From: Bacillota bacterium
GTDB lineage: Bacteria; Bacillota; Clostridia; Christensenellales; Borkfalkiaceae
NCBI GenBank assembly: GCA_003343995.1
Contig: QAKE01000058.1
Span: forward strand, 9,296 to 73,295
DNA length: 64,000 nucleotides
Direction: 5' to 3'
Below are positions 16,941-25,496 of this stretch, in pieces (the first letter of the stretch is position 1; the number at the start of each line of letters is the position of its first letter). Under the pieces are notes generated by a model, which was not told the DNA's origin, ran no database searches, and saw only the letters and a program-made list of their open reading frames with translations. The position numbers and the translations under genes were made by a program.

Positions 16941-18215
16941 ATGAAAAAAGACACCATTTGCGTACAGGGCGGCTACCGCCCGAAAAACGGAGAACCGAGA
17001 CAGATTCCCATCGTACAGAGCACGACGTTCAAATACGATACCAGCGAGGACATGGGAAAACTGTTCGATCTGGAGGCGAGCGGCTATTTTTATACCCGCC
17101 TGCAAAACCCCACCAACGACTACGTTGCAGCCAAGATCTGCGAACTCGAAGGGGGAACGGCGGCGATGCTCACTTCTTCGGGACAGGCGGCGAACTTTTA
17201 CAGCGTGTTCAATATCGCGACCTGCGGGGATCACGTCGTCGCCAGCGCGGAAATTTACGGCGGAACCTACAACCTTTTTGCCGTCACCATGAAAAAGATG
17301 GGCATCGATTTCACCTTCGTTCCCGCCGACGCTGCGGAGGAAGAGCTCGACGCGGCTTTCCGCCCGAACACCAAGGCGATGTTCGGCGAAACCATCGCGA
17401 ATCCCGCGCTTTCGGTGCTCGATATCGAGTTGTTTGCCAAGGTCGCGCACAAGCACGGCGTGCCGCTGATCATCGATAACACCTTCGCCACGCCCGTCAA
17501 CTGCCGTCCCTTCGAATGGGGCGCGGACATCGTCACCCATTCCACCACGAAGTACCTCGACGGTCACGGCGCGGCGGTGGGCGGCTGCATCGTGGACAGC
17601 GGAAAATTCGACTGGACGAAATATCCCGAAAAATTTTCCGGACTTTGCACGCCGGACGATTCCTATCACGGCGTCACGTATACCGAGCGGTTCGGTCTCG
17701 GCGGCGCGTTTATCACCAAAGCCACGGCGCAGCTGATGCGCGATTTCGGTTCGATTCAATCGCCGCAGAACGCCTTCTTGCTCAACCTAGGCATCGAAAG
17801 CTTGCACGTCCGCATGAAAAAACATTGCGAAAACGGTCAGCGCGTAGCGGAATTTTTAAGCAAGCATCCCAAAGTTGCGTGGGTGCGTTACTGCGGGCTG
17901 AAGGGCGATAAATATTACGATCTGGCGCAGAAATACCTGCCCGACGGTTCCTGCGGCGTGGTCAGTTTCGGCGTGGAAGGGGGCAGAAAGGCTTCGGAAA
18001 AATTCATGAAGCACCTTAAAATCGCCGCCATCGCCACGCACGTTGCCGACGCGCGCACCTGCTGTCTGCATCCCGCCAGCGCCACGCACCGCCAGATGAG
18101 CGACGAAGAACTCGTTGCCGCGGGCATCACGCCCGATCTGGTTCGTCTGTCCTGCGGGCTGGAAGACGCGGACGATCTGATCGCCGACATCGACAACGCG
18201 CTCAAATCCGTTTAA
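16941..18215 (+). CDS. metY: O-acetylhomoserine sulfhydrylase (aminocarboxypropyltransferase)
   Basis: This 424-residue PLP enzyme makes homocysteine from O-acetylhomoserine and sulfide. The Cys/Met metabolism PLP family features are STTFKYDTSEDMG, SGQAANFYSVFN, IIDNTFATPVNCRPFEWGAD and HSTTKYLDGHG with the PLP lysine at about residue 204. The C-terminal block CLHPASATHRQMSDEEL is typical of MetY. GGAG in AAGGAGTACAAATAG lies inside the end of smpB, and the ATG touches the smpB stop, so the two are translationally linked. metA follows after 21 bp. Confidence 0.93.
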   Translation: MKKDTICVQGGYRPKNGEPRQIPIVQSTTFKYDTSEDMGKLFDLEASGYFYTRLQNPTNDYVAAKICELEGGTAAMLTSSGQAANFYSVFNIATCGDHVVASAEIYGGTYNLFAVTMKKMGIDFTFVPADAAEEELDAAFRPNTKAMFGETIANPALSVLDIELFAKVAHKHGVPLIIDNTFATPVNCRPFEWGADIVTHSTTKYLDGHGAAVGGCIVDSGKFDWTKYPEKFSGLCTPDDSYHGVTYTERFGLGGAFITKATAQLMRDFGSIQSPQNAFLLNLGIESLHVRMKKHCENGQRVAEFLSKHPKVAWVRYCGLKGDKYYDLAQKYLPDGSCGVVSFGVEGGRKASEKFMKHLKIAAIATHVADARTCCLHPASATHRQMSDEELVAAGITPDLVRLSCGLEDADDLIADIDNALKSV

Positions 18216-18236
18216 AAATCGTTTGGGAGGCTGTTT

Positions 18237-19160
18237 ATGCCCATCGTAATTCCAAAAGAAATCCCCGCGTACAAAACGCTGGTGGACGAAAAAATCTTCG
18301 TAATGACCGCCGAGCGCGCGGCAAAGCAGGATATCCGCCCGATAGAAATCGCCATCGTCAACCTGATGCCGACGAAAATCGTTACGGAAACCCAGCTGAT
18401 GCGGCTTTTATCCAATTCGCCGCTGCAAATCAACGTCACGTTGGTCAGCACGGAAACCTATACGGGGAAGCATACGCCCATCGAGCATTTGAACCGCTTT
18501 TATAAGCCCTTCGGAGAGGTGAAAAACCGCCGTTTCGACGGGCTGATCGTGACGGGCGCGCCGGTGGAAACCATGGAGTTCGAAGAGGTGAAATATTGGC
18601 CGGAGCTGGAGGAAATTTTCGAGTTCGCGCGGAACAACGTTACGAGCACCATCTTCATCTGCTGGGGCGCGCAGGCGGCGCTGTACTATTATTACGGTAT
18701 CGAAAAACGCTTGCTCGACAAAAAGCTCTTCGGGGTATTTAAGCATAAACGGCTGGTGCAGTACGAGCGGCTGCTCAAGGGCATGGACGATGAATTTTAC
18801 ATGCCGCATTCCCGCCACACCACCATCGACGAGGAACAGATCCGCTCGGTAAAGGAGCTGCAATTGCTCGCGTCCTCCAAAGAGGCGGGCGCGTCCATCA
18901 TCAAATCGAAAAACGAAAAGTTCTTCTTTATCACGGGGCACGCGGAGTACGACAGGGAAACCTTGCAGTCGGAATACGAACGCGACCTCGCGCGCGGTCT
19001 GGAAACCGTGACGGAACCCGTCAATTATTACGTAAACGGATATAAGAACGGCAAGGGCAAAATCAACATGAGCTGGGCGAGCACGGCGAATCTCATTTAC
19101 GTCAATTGGCTCAACTATTACGTGTACCAGATAACGCCTTTTAAGTTATACGAGGAATAA
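18237..19160 (+). CDS. metA: Homoserine O-acetyltransferase, MetA family
   Basis: This 307-residue member of the MetA (class I glutamine-amidotransferase-like) family activates homoserine. The catalytic Cys142 is in FICWGAQAALYYYYG, and the specificity position 111 in TGAPVETMEFEEV is Glu. Family studies show that Glu here goes with acetyl-CoA and Gly with succinyl-CoA, so an O-acetyl product is expected. That matches metY, which uses O-acetylhomoserine. The conserved HSRHTT and FFITGHAEYD blocks are present. It is the last gene of the smpB-metY-metA unit; the gap to ssrA carries a new promoter. Confidence 0.94.
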   Translation: MPIVIPKEIPAYKTLVDEKIFVMTAERAAKQDIRPIEIAIVNLMPTKIVTETQLMRLLSNSPLQINVTLVSTETYTGKHTPIEHLNRFYKPFGEVKNRRFDGLIVTGAPVETMEFEEVKYWPELEEIFEFARNNVTSTIFICWGAQAALYYYYGIEKRLLDKKLFGVFKHKRLVQYERLLKGMDDEFYMPHSRHTTIDEEQIRSVKELQLLASSKEAGASIIKSKNEKFFFITGHAEYDRETLQSEYERDLARGLETVTEPVNYYVNGYKNGKGKINMSWASTANLIYVNWLNYYVYQITPFKLYEE

Positions 19161-19174
19161 ATTTGTCGTTTCGG

Positions 19175-19203
19175 TTGACAAAAAGTAAAATTTAGCATAT
19201 GAT
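19175..19203 (+). promoter_or_regulatory. Sigma-A promoter of ssrA
   Basis: TTGACA at 19175-19180 (perfect) and TATGAT at 19198-19203 have 17-bp spacing, expected for a highly expressed stable RNA. Confidence 0.85.
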
Positions 19204-19205
19204 AT

Positions 19206-19227
19206 TATCGCCCCGCACGCGGGGCGA
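19206..19227 (+). other. Hairpin in the tmRNA precursor leader
   Basis: A 9-bp perfect stem (ATCGCCCCG with CGGGGCGAT, 4-base loop) lies between the promoter and the mature 5' end of tmRNA. It may guide 5' processing. Confidence 0.5.
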
Positions 19228-19232
19228 TACAA

Positions 19233-19584
19233 GGGCCGCTGGAAGATTCGATTGGGAGGGTAGGCGCCCGTAAGCATACCGCAGGCTCGGCTGCGTTAAA
19301 ACGGAAACTTAAATTTAAATGCAGATTCTAACAACGAATTAGCATACGCTGCTTAATTAAGCGTTGTCTTTCGTCGGTTACCTATCGGCCGGCGGCGGGC
19401 ATCAATTTCAGAATAGGGTACGAAACGCGCGTTTTTGCCGCGGCGTTCGTTTCGTAAAAAGCGGCATATTCCTCCGGCGGTTCGTCCGCCGAAAGCCGGA
19501 GGCGGAGAATAAAGGCGGAATAAGTATGTAGAAAGCGGGGCTGAAACTTTCAAGACACGGGGGCGGTACCCGTGCGGTCCACCA
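19233..19584 (+). ncRNA. ssrA: Transfer-messenger RNA
   Basis: This is a 352-nt tmRNA that rescues stalled ribosomes. The acceptor stem pairs GGGCCGC (19233-19239) with GCGGTCC (19574-19580), with discriminator A and encoded CCA. The G3-U70 wobble is the alanine identity element. The D-like arm contains GATTCGATTGGGA. The tag reading frame 19321-19356 encodes ADSNNELAYAA and a stop, preceded in the product by the charged Ala. The T arm has the correct 5-bp stem and 7-nt loop (19557-19573), but the loop is GGCGGTA instead of TTCGANN. Its partner SmpB is encoded 2.3 kb upstream. Confidence 0.95.
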
Positions 19585-19589
19585 AAACA

Positions 19590-19631
19590 CACCGCCGTGC
19601 GGCAGAATTCTGCCGCACGGCGGTGCTTTTT
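19590..19631 (+). terminator. Terminator of ssrA
   Basis: A perfect 36-base palindrome (19590-19625) is followed by five T residues. Confidence 0.95.
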
Positions 19632-19683
19632 CATAAAACGGAGATAATTTCCGTTATAACGGCATAAAATATTTCCAAAGGCA

Positions 19684-19712
19684 TTGACAAAGGGGAAAAT
19701 AGGGAGTATAAT
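19684..19712 (+). promoter_or_regulatory. Sigma-A promoter of the mgtC-glp operon
   Basis: TTGACA at 19684-19689 and TATAAT at 19707-19712, both perfect, have 17-bp spacing. Confidence 0.9.
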
Positions 19713-19762
19713 GATACTATAAATCGAATAAATAGCGGAGAAACGGAGAAGCTTATCGTATT

Positions 19763-19786
19763 ATCCCGCGCGTTGCGCGGGATTTT
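19763..19786 (+). promoter_or_regulatory. Terminator-like hairpin in mgtC-glp leader, possible GlpP target
   Basis: A 9-bp stem (ATCCCGCGC, 19763-19771; GCGCGGGAT, 19775-19783) ends in TTTT, 50 bp after the promoter and 48 bp before mgtC. Since glpP is the last gene of this operon and GlpP is known to antiterminate glp leaders, this is a candidate target. This is inference. Confidence 0.5.
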
Positions 19787-19833
19787 AAGGTCGGCTTTTC
19801 TTTTTTTATTTTAAATTTTTCAAAGGGGTTGTT

Positions 19834-20490
19834 ATGGACTGGACAAATGAACTGATTTACCTTTTGCGCATTCTGCTCGCGGTGCTTTTGGGTTTTTGCA
19901 TCGGCTTCGAGCGCAAAATGCGCTTCAAAGAGGCGGGCATCCGCACGCACACCATCGTGTGCGCGGGGGCGGCGCTGATCATGATCGTATCGAAATACGG
20001 TTTTGCCGACGTGCCGGATTTCGACGCCTCCCGCGTGGCGGCGCAAATCGTTTCCGGCATCGGTTTTATCGGCGCGGGCATGATTATTTACCGTAAAACG
20101 GCGATCTACGGCTTGACGACGGCGGCGGGCGTTTGGGCAACGGCGGGCGTCGGTATGGCGGTCGGCAGCGGGCTTTACATCGTTTCGGTGGGCGCAACGA
20201 TTTTGCTCATCACCGTGCAGTGCATCATGCATATCCGCTGCAAACTCTTCAAAACCAAAACTTATTGGCGGCTGCGCGTTCGTTTCGAGCAGACGGAAGA
20301 CGAAAACGAAACGGTGCGGGAGATTTTCGCGGCGGAGCGGTTCGAGCGGATTCAGACGGTGCGGGAAGGCGACCTGCTCGTATGCGACGCAACCATCAAC
20401 ACCGATAAGAACTTCACCGCGGGCTACATTTCGGAAATACTGAAAAAATATCCCTTTATCCGCTCTATCGAGCGCTGCGGGGACGAATAA
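19834..20490 (+). CDS. MgtC/SapB family membrane protein
   Basis: This 218-residue protein has four to five hydrophobic helices in residues 1-130 with the family motifs GFCIGFERKMRFKEAGIRTH and GIGFIGAGMIIY, TTAAGVWATAGVGMAVG. The last 75 residues form a soluble ACT-like domain. In Salmonella MgtC inhibits the F1Fo ATPase under low magnesium, but most Gram-positive relatives are uncharacterised. It has AAGGGG before its ATG and sits first in an operon with glycerol-3-phosphate oxidation genes (gap 21 bp), an uncommon partnership. Confidence 0.88.
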   Translation: MDWTNELIYLLRILLAVLLGFCIGFERKMRFKEAGIRTHTIVCAGAALIMIVSKYGFADVPDFDASRVAAQIVSGIGFIGAGMIIYRKTAIYGLTTAAGVWATAGVGMAVGSGLYIVSVGATILLITVQCIMHIRCKLFKTKTYWRLRVRFEQTEDENETVREIFAAERFERIQTVREGDLLVCDATINTDKNFTAGYISEILKKYPFIRSIERCGDE

Positions 20491-20511
20491 ATTTTACGGG
20501 AGAAAAACACT

Positions 20512-21933
20512 ATGTATGACGTAGCGATTATCGGCGGAGGGTGCGTCGGCGCGCTCACTGCGCGCGAGCTTACCCGCTATCGCCTTTCCGTGGCGGTGCT
20601 GGAAGCGGCGGCGGACGTGGCGGCGGGGGCAAGCCGAGCGAACAGCGGCATCGTGCACGCGGGGTTCGACGCGGCGGAAGGCTCTTTGAAAGCAAAATTC
20701 AACGTTGCGGGCAACGCGATGATGCCGAGCGTTTGCGAAGAGCTGGGCGTGGATTACGAAAACAACGGTTCGTTGGTTCTCGCCTTCGACGAAGAACAGA
20801 TAAAGACGCTTGAAACGCTCGTCGTCCGCGGCAGGGCGAACGGCGTTACGGGACTTCGTATCTTAAACCGCGAAGAGCTGAAAGCAAAAGAACCGAATGT
20901 GAGCGACTCCGCCGTTGCCGCGCTGTTTGCGCCGACGGGGGGCATCGTGTGCCCCTTCGAACTGACCATCGCCGCCATGGGCAACGCCATGGACAACGGC
21001 GCGGAGCTTTTTACCGATTTCGAGGTGACGAAGGTAGAAAACAGAGAAAAAATCGCGTTGTATTCCGCCGACGGGCGCAGGGTGGAGGCGAAATACGCCG
21101 TCAACTGCGCGGGGGCGGGTTCGGAAAAAATTGCCCGACTGTTCGGCGACGAGTCCTTTCGCATCGGCGCGAGAAAAGGGGAGTACATTCTCCTCGACGC
21201 GGCGGCGAGGGGCTTTGTAAAGAGTACGATTTTCACCGTTCCTACGGCGGCGGGAAAGGGGATTTTGGTTACGCCCACGGTGGACGGAAACATTCTCGTC
21301 GGACCGACCTCGGTGGAGGAGGATTCCTTTTCCTCGGCTATCCGTCGCGGCGCGTTCGACGAAATCATCGCTAAAGCCGATAAAATGTGCGAAAATATCC
21401 CCTTCGGGGAAACGATCACCTCCTTTGCCGGCGTTCGCGCCTACTGCGACAGGCACGATTTCGTTTTGGAGGAAAGCGCGGTAAACAATCTTTTCAACGC
21501 GGCGGGCATCGAATCGCCGGGGCTGACGGCGTCGCCCGCCATCGGAAAATACATCGCGGAAAAAATCGCGGCAAAATTCGGCGCGGAAAAGAAAAGCGAT
21601 TTTAAACCGAAACGGCAGGCGTTTTCCCATTTCAGAAAGCTGAGCGACGCGGAGAAAAACGCCGTCATCGCTAAACATCCCGAATACGGCCAAATCGTCT
21701 GCCGCTGCGAAAGCGTAACGCTGGGCGAGATTTTGCATGCGATACGTCAAAACCCGCCGGCGCGCACGATAGACGGCGTGAAACTGCGCACCCGCGCGGG
21801 CATGGGGCGGTGCCAGAGCGGATTCTGTCAGCCGACTACGCTGGAAATTTTAGCGAAAGAATACGGAATTTCCATGCAGGAAGTAACGAAAAACGGGGGG
21901 AAGTCGACGATTATCGACGGCGGTAACATATGA
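20512..21933 (+). CDS. FAD-dependent glycerol-3-phosphate dehydrogenase-like oxidoreductase with BFD-like [2Fe-2S] domain
   Basis: This 473-residue flavoprotein starts with the dinucleotide fold DVAIIGGGCVGALTAREL (residues 2-19), has the DAO family signature RANSGIVHAGFD, and ends in a BFD-like domain with CRCESVTLGEI and GMGRCQSGFC, four cysteines for an iron-sulfur cluster. In Clostridia this protein occurs with an NAD(FAD) oxidoreductase, a DUF1667 protein and GlpP, as here, and is taken to be an anaerobic GlpABC-like glycerol-3-phosphate dehydrogenase. It overlaps the next gene by 4 bp (ATGA), a tightly coupled operon. Confidence 0.85.
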   Translation: MYDVAIIGGGCVGALTARELTRYRLSVAVLEAAADVAAGASRANSGIVHAGFDAAEGSLKAKFNVAGNAMMPSVCEELGVDYENNGSLVLAFDEEQIKTLETLVVRGRANGVTGLRILNREELKAKEPNVSDSAVAALFAPTGGIVCPFELTIAAMGNAMDNGAELFTDFEVTKVENREKIALYSADGRRVEAKYAVNCAGAGSEKIARLFGDESFRIGARKGEYILLDAAARGFVKSTIFTVPTAAGKGILVTPTVDGNILVGPTSVEEDSFSSAIRRGAFDEIIAKADKMCENIPFGETITSFAGVRAYCDRHDFVLEESAVNNLFNAAGIESPGLTASPAIGKYIAEKIAAKFGAEKKSDFKPKRQAFSHFRKLSDAEKNAVIAKHPEYGQIVCRCESVTLGEILHAIRQNPPARTIDGVKLRTRAGMGRCQSGFCQPTTLEILAKEYGISMQEVTKNGGKSTIIDGGNI

Positions 21934-23174
21934 AAAGAGATATCGTAATCATCGGCGGCGGTCCGGCGGGGCTTGCCGCGGCAATCGCCGCGTACGACGC
22001 GGGGTGTAAGGACGTGCTGGTCGTTGAACGGGAAAACCGCGTCGGCGGCGTGCTCAAGCAATGTATTCACAACGGTTTCGGACTGACGCGTTTCAAGGAA
22101 AACCTCACCGGACCGGAATACGCGCATAAATTTATCGACGAGGCGGAAAAACGCGGCATCGAAATGATGCAAGACACCTTCGTTACGGCGCTCGGCGCGG
22201 ATAAAACGGTAACTTGTATGAACGAAAGAGGCATATTTACCGTGCAGGCGAAGGCTGTGATTTTGGCGATGGGGTGCCGCGAGCGCAGCAAGGGCGCGCT
22301 CAATATCGCGGGTACGCGTCCCGCGGGGCTGTTCAGCGCAGGCACGGCGCAGAAATACGTGAATATTAAAGGCATGATGGTGGGCAAACGCGTGGTCATT
22401 CTCGGTTCGGGCGATATCGGGCTGATCATGGCGCGTCGTTTGACGCTGGAAGGCGCGAAGGTGCTTTGCGTCAGCGAAATCATGCCCTATTCTTCGGGGT
22501 TAAGGCGCAATATCGCGCAATGTTTGGACGATTTCGGCATCCCCTTATACCTCGAGCACACCGTGGTGGAGATCGAGGGAAAGGAGCGGGTGAGCGGCGT
22601 TACCATCGCCAAGGTGGACGAGCGTAAACGCCCGATCGCGGGTACGGAAAAGCATTTCGACTGCGATACCGTGCTTTTTTCCGTGGGGCTCATTCCCGAA
22701 AACGAACTTACAAAGCGCGCGGGCATAGTGCTCGACGCCCGCACGAAGGGCGCGGCGGTGGACGGCGACAGGCAGACCGATACCGAAGGCGTTTTCGCTT
22801 GCGGAAACGTATTGCACGTGCACGATTTGGTGGATTTCGTATCGGAAGAGGCGGAAATCGCCGGCAGAGCCGCGGCGGAATACGTGCTTTCGGGAGAAAG
22901 AAAAAAGGATTATATTTTCACCGAATGCGGAGAAAATATCTCGTATGTCCTGCCGCAGCGCGTCGATAAAAACAAAAACGCGCCGCAGAAGCTGTTTTTC
23001 CGCGTGCGCGCGGCGTTTCGGAACGCGGAGATCGCGGTGGATACCGGCGCCGCGGTAAAGAAAATCAAAAAACTCGCCGTCGCCCCCGGCGAAATGGAGA
23101 GCGTAACGCTTTCCGCGGGGGAAATCGCCGCGGCGAAGTACGTGAAAATAAGCGTTACGGGAGGGGAAAGATAA
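21930..23174 (+). CDS. NAD(FAD)-dependent pyridine nucleotide-disulfide oxidoreductase family protein
   Basis: This 414-residue protein has an N-terminal FAD site DIVIIGGGPAGLAAAIAA and a second nucleotide site KRVVILGSGDIGLIMARRL near residue 152. CREERS-like GCRERSKGALNIAGTRPAG is characteristic of this clostridial subgroup. It probably passes electrons from the glycerol-3-phosphate flavoprotein to NAD or another carrier. The last 70 residues form an Ig-like or beta domain. It overlaps its neighbours by 4 bp upstream and 1 bp downstream, so the three proteins likely form one complex. Confidence 0.85.
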   Translation: MKRDIVIIGGGPAGLAAAIAAYDAGCKDVLVVERENRVGGVLKQCIHNGFGLTRFKENLTGPEYAHKFIDEAEKRGIEMMQDTFVTALGADKTVTCMNERGIFTVQAKAVILAMGCRERSKGALNIAGTRPAGLFSAGTAQKYVNIKGMMVGKRVVILGSGDIGLIMARRLTLEGAKVLCVSEIMPYSSGLRRNIAQCLDDFGIPLYLEHTVVEIEGKERVSGVTIAKVDERKRPIAGTEKHFDCDTVLFSVGLIPENELTKRAGIVLDARTKGAAVDGDRQTDTEGVFACGNVLHVHDLVDFVSEEAEIAGRAAAEYVLSGERKKDYIFTECGENISYVLPQRVDKNKNAPQKLFFRVRAAFRNAEIAVDTGAAVKKIKKLAVAPGEMESVTLSAGEIAAAKYVKISVTGGER

Positions 23175-23521
23175 TGGAACTCGTCTGCATCGAATGTCCG
23201 CGCGGCTGTCTGCTGAAGGCGGAAAAAACCGAAAGCGGCGTCATGGTAACGGGAAATTTCTGCCCGAAGGGCAAGGCGTACGCCGAAGCGGAACTGATCG
23301 AACCGCGCCGCGTGATTACGAGCACGGTTCGCGCCGACGGGGCGATGGTTCCCGTAAAAACCGACCGCGCGGTGAAAAAAACGCTGATATTTTCCTTGAT
23401 GCGGAAAATCCGCGGGGAAAAACTCTTGAAAAACGTACAAATCGGTGATATAATTATAGAAAACATCGACGGGGAGGGGACGAACGTCGTCGCCGCCGCG
23501 CCGTACGAAAAACGGGAGTGA
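23174..23521 (+). CDS. DUF1667 iron-sulfur-like subunit
   Basis: This 115-residue protein begins MELVCIECPRGC and has NFCPKGKAYAEAELIEPRRV, a cysteine pattern (CxxCxxxC and CPKG) resembling the molybdopterin oxidoreductase 4Fe-4S N-terminus. DUF1667 proteins accompany GlpA-like and NAD(FAD) oxidoreductases in Firmicutes and Thermotogae; a cluster-carrying subunit role is likely. The start overlaps the previous stop by one base; glpP begins 4 bases later. Confidence 0.85.
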   Translation: MELVCIECPRGCLLKAEKTESGVMVTGNFCPKGKAYAEAELIEPRRVITSTVRADGAMVPVKTDRAVKKTLIFSLMRKIRGEKLLKNVQIGDIIIENIDGEGTNVVAAAPYEKRE

Positions 23522-23524
23522 GTT

Positions 23525-24064
23525 ATGCTCGATCTGGCAAATCCCATCATCGCCGCCGTGCGCAGCGAGGAGGACTATAAAAAGGCAATCGAAAGTTCCG
23601 CCGCGGCGATTTTCATGCTGAAAGCGGAGCTGTTGAGTATTGAACGGCTTATCGCGCTCAAGGGCGGAAAGCAGGTTTACGTGCATATCGATATCGCCGA
23701 CGGCATCGGCAAGGACAGGGAAGGGCTGGAATTCTTAAAGCGCGCGGGCGCGGACGGCATTATCAGCACGAAAAACCATCTTATCGCGTTGGCAAAGGAG
23801 AAAAATCTTTCCACCGTTCAGCGGTTTTTCATCATCGATTCGGTATCGGTTTCCACCGCGCTCGAAATCGTTTCCGCAACGAAACCCGACTATGCCGAAT
23901 TGATGCCGGGCATTCTGCCCAAGGCGGTGAAGAGCTTTGTGGATAAAACAAAAACGAAAATTATTGCCGGCGGGCTTATCGAAAGCAAGGCGGACGTGTT
24001 TGCGGCGCTCTCCGCGGGTGCGGACGGCGTTTCCACCGGTAAAAGCGAACTTTGGGATTTATAA
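23525..24064 (+). CDS. glpP: Glycerol-3-phosphate responsive antiterminator GlpP
   Basis: This 179-residue (beta/alpha) protein of the GlpP family has ANPIIAAVRSEEDYKKAI, VYVHIDIADGIGKDREGL, GADGIISTKNHLIALAK and AELMPGILPKAV near residue 125. In B. subtilis GlpP with glycerol-3-phosphate binds the glpD leader RNA and prevents termination. Here it is the last gene of an operon with glycerol-3-phosphate oxidation genes whose leader holds a terminator-like hairpin, which suggests feedback control. No glycerol kinase or facilitator is in the window. Confidence 0.92.
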   Translation: MLDLANPIIAAVRSEEDYKKAIESSAAAIFMLKAELLSIERLIALKGGKQVYVHIDIADGIGKDREGLEFLKRAGADGIISTKNHLIALAKEKNLSTVQRFFIIDSVSVSTALEIVSATKPDYAELMPGILPKAVKSFVDKTKTKIIAGGLIESKADVFAALSAGADGVSTGKSELWDL

Positions 24065-24068
24065 CGAA

Positions 24069-24104
24069 AAGCGCCCCTTTCCAAAACGGAAAGGGGCGCT
24101 TTTT
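24069..24104. terminator. Bidirectional terminator between glpP and the O-antigen-ligase-like gene
   Basis: A 14-bp stem (24069-24082 with 24088-24101) with T residues on both strands lies between convergent genes. Confidence 0.92.
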
Positions 24105-24113
24105 ATCGAAAAA

Positions 24114-25496
24114 TTATTTTTGTGCGTTTTTGAACGGCAGTTTTCTTTCGTTTTGCAGATTGACGCGGTCGGCGGAAAGGATCAGCAAAAAGAGGGGCAG
24201 CACGTAATAGGGAGCGGGCATCAGGCAGTCGATCAAGCCGTAAAGCTCCGTGCCGATCAACGCGAGCATGCCGAAAAAGGAAAAATAATCGGCTTTGGTA
24301 AACGTCTTGTATTTATAGATATTGTGAATGACAAGACCGATAAAGCCGAAAAGTCCCAAGCTGGAAAACGCCTGATAAATGCTGTTGTGGCTCAGCCAAA
24401 AACCGCCGATGACGCCGTTTTGGGAAAGATCGCTATGGTGCATTATCCCCAAGCCGAACAGGGGATTTTCCAAAAAGAACCGAATGCTGTCCGCCCAAAC
24501 GTGATCTCTGCCGAGATTGAAACTGCCGGCGGTTAAAACGGCAAGCACTTCTTCCCAAAGGTTATCGCAAAGGGTAAAACAAATCGCGATGCAAACGAAC
24601 GCCGCGGCAACGCATACGAGAAATGAAGCGAGGATTTTTACGCGGTCTTTCCCCTTGGTTGCGAAGACCGCCGCAAGCGCGCAAAACAGCAAAAAGGGCA
24701 CGAGCGCGAGGAACGCCGCGCGCGATGCGGTAAGTACCCCCGCAAGGGCAAATAAAAACGCCGCCGCCACGTAGAAAAACGATACGCGGATATGTTTTGC
24801 CGCGAGATAAAAGCAAGCGGGCATGGAAAAGAGTAAAACGGTGATGACGCCGTTATAAACGCCCCAGTTGAGTTTAACGATGTCTTTTACGAATACGACG
24901 TCCCAGAAATGATCGGTCGTCGCCGCAGTGATGAACATCTGCAACGTGACGATGCAACCCATGGCGAACAAAATTTTGAAAACGTATTCGGGCTTGTCGA
25001 AGGTGCTGTTTGCCGCGAGGATAACGAAAAACGCCAGCGCGGGAACGAGGAGCGCGAGCATGGAAATCTGCTCGTAAAAAACCTGATCCGATAAATAATT
25101 CGCGGCAAAACTTCCCGCGACGACGTACGCGACGGCGTAGGGAAAAAGCGCTTTCAGGTTTCCCGTCGGGCGGAAGGATGGCTTGTTTTTCGCGATATAA
25201 TATATCAGCGACAAAACGAAAAGTCCCGCGGACAAAAAGAAAAACCAACCGAATTCAAATTGGCCTTCAATAAAACGAATGGCATAGTAACTCAGCGATA
25301 CGGGAACGAACAGCGGTTTTAAATCGTGCTGCGTAAAGAATATGAACGCGGAAATCAATAAAATCGCCGATAAAATCGCGCCGTTGCCGTCGAGAAAGGA
25401 AACGCCGAGCACGAAAACGGAATATAAAAAGAGAAACGCGTCCGAATTGAGAAATCCGGAAACCATTTCGCTCATTTTTTGTTTCGTCAAAGGCAT
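24114..25496 (-). CDS. O-antigen ligase/polymerase-like membrane protein
   Basis: This 460-residue protein has 10 to 12 hydrophobic segments along its whole length. The conserved region between the last two groups is recognisable: ALAGVLTASRAAFLALVPF, LGRDHVWADSIRFFLENPLFGLGI and FWLSHNSIYQAFSSLGLFG, with the Arg and His residues expected in the Wzy_C family. Such proteins join or polymerise cell-surface polysaccharides on lipid carriers outside the membrane. No glycosyltransferases adjoin it, so its polymer is unknown. About 200 bp of non-coding DNA separates it from the divergent vanW gene. Confidence 0.85.
   Translation of the reverse strand: MPLTKQKMSEMVSGFLNSDAFLFLYSVFVLGVSFLDGNGAILSAILLISAFIFFTQHDLKPLFVPVSLSYYAIRFIEGQFEFGWFFFLSAGLFVLSLIYYIAKNKPSFRPTGNLKALFPYAVAYVVAGSFAANYLSDQVFYEQISMLALLVPALAFFVILAANSTFDKPEYVFKILFAMGCIVTLQMFITAATTDHFWDVVFVKDIVKLNWGVYNGVITVLLFSMPACFYLAAKHIRVSFFYVAAAFLFALAGVLTASRAAFLALVPFLLFCALAAVFATKGKDRVKILASFLVCVAAAFVCIAICFTLCDNLWEEVLAVLTAGSFNLGRDHVWADSIRFFLENPLFGLGIMHHSDLSQNGVIGGFWLSHNSIYQAFSSLGLFGFIGLVIHNIYKYKTFTKADYFSFFGMLALIGTELYGLIDCLMPAPYYVLPLFLLILSADRVNLQNERKLPFKNAQK

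Noticed and set aside
19713..19833. Magnesium riboswitch (M-box) upstream of mgtC
   Set aside because: The leader is only about 120 nt and lacks the M-box layout; a simple terminator hairpin explains it better.
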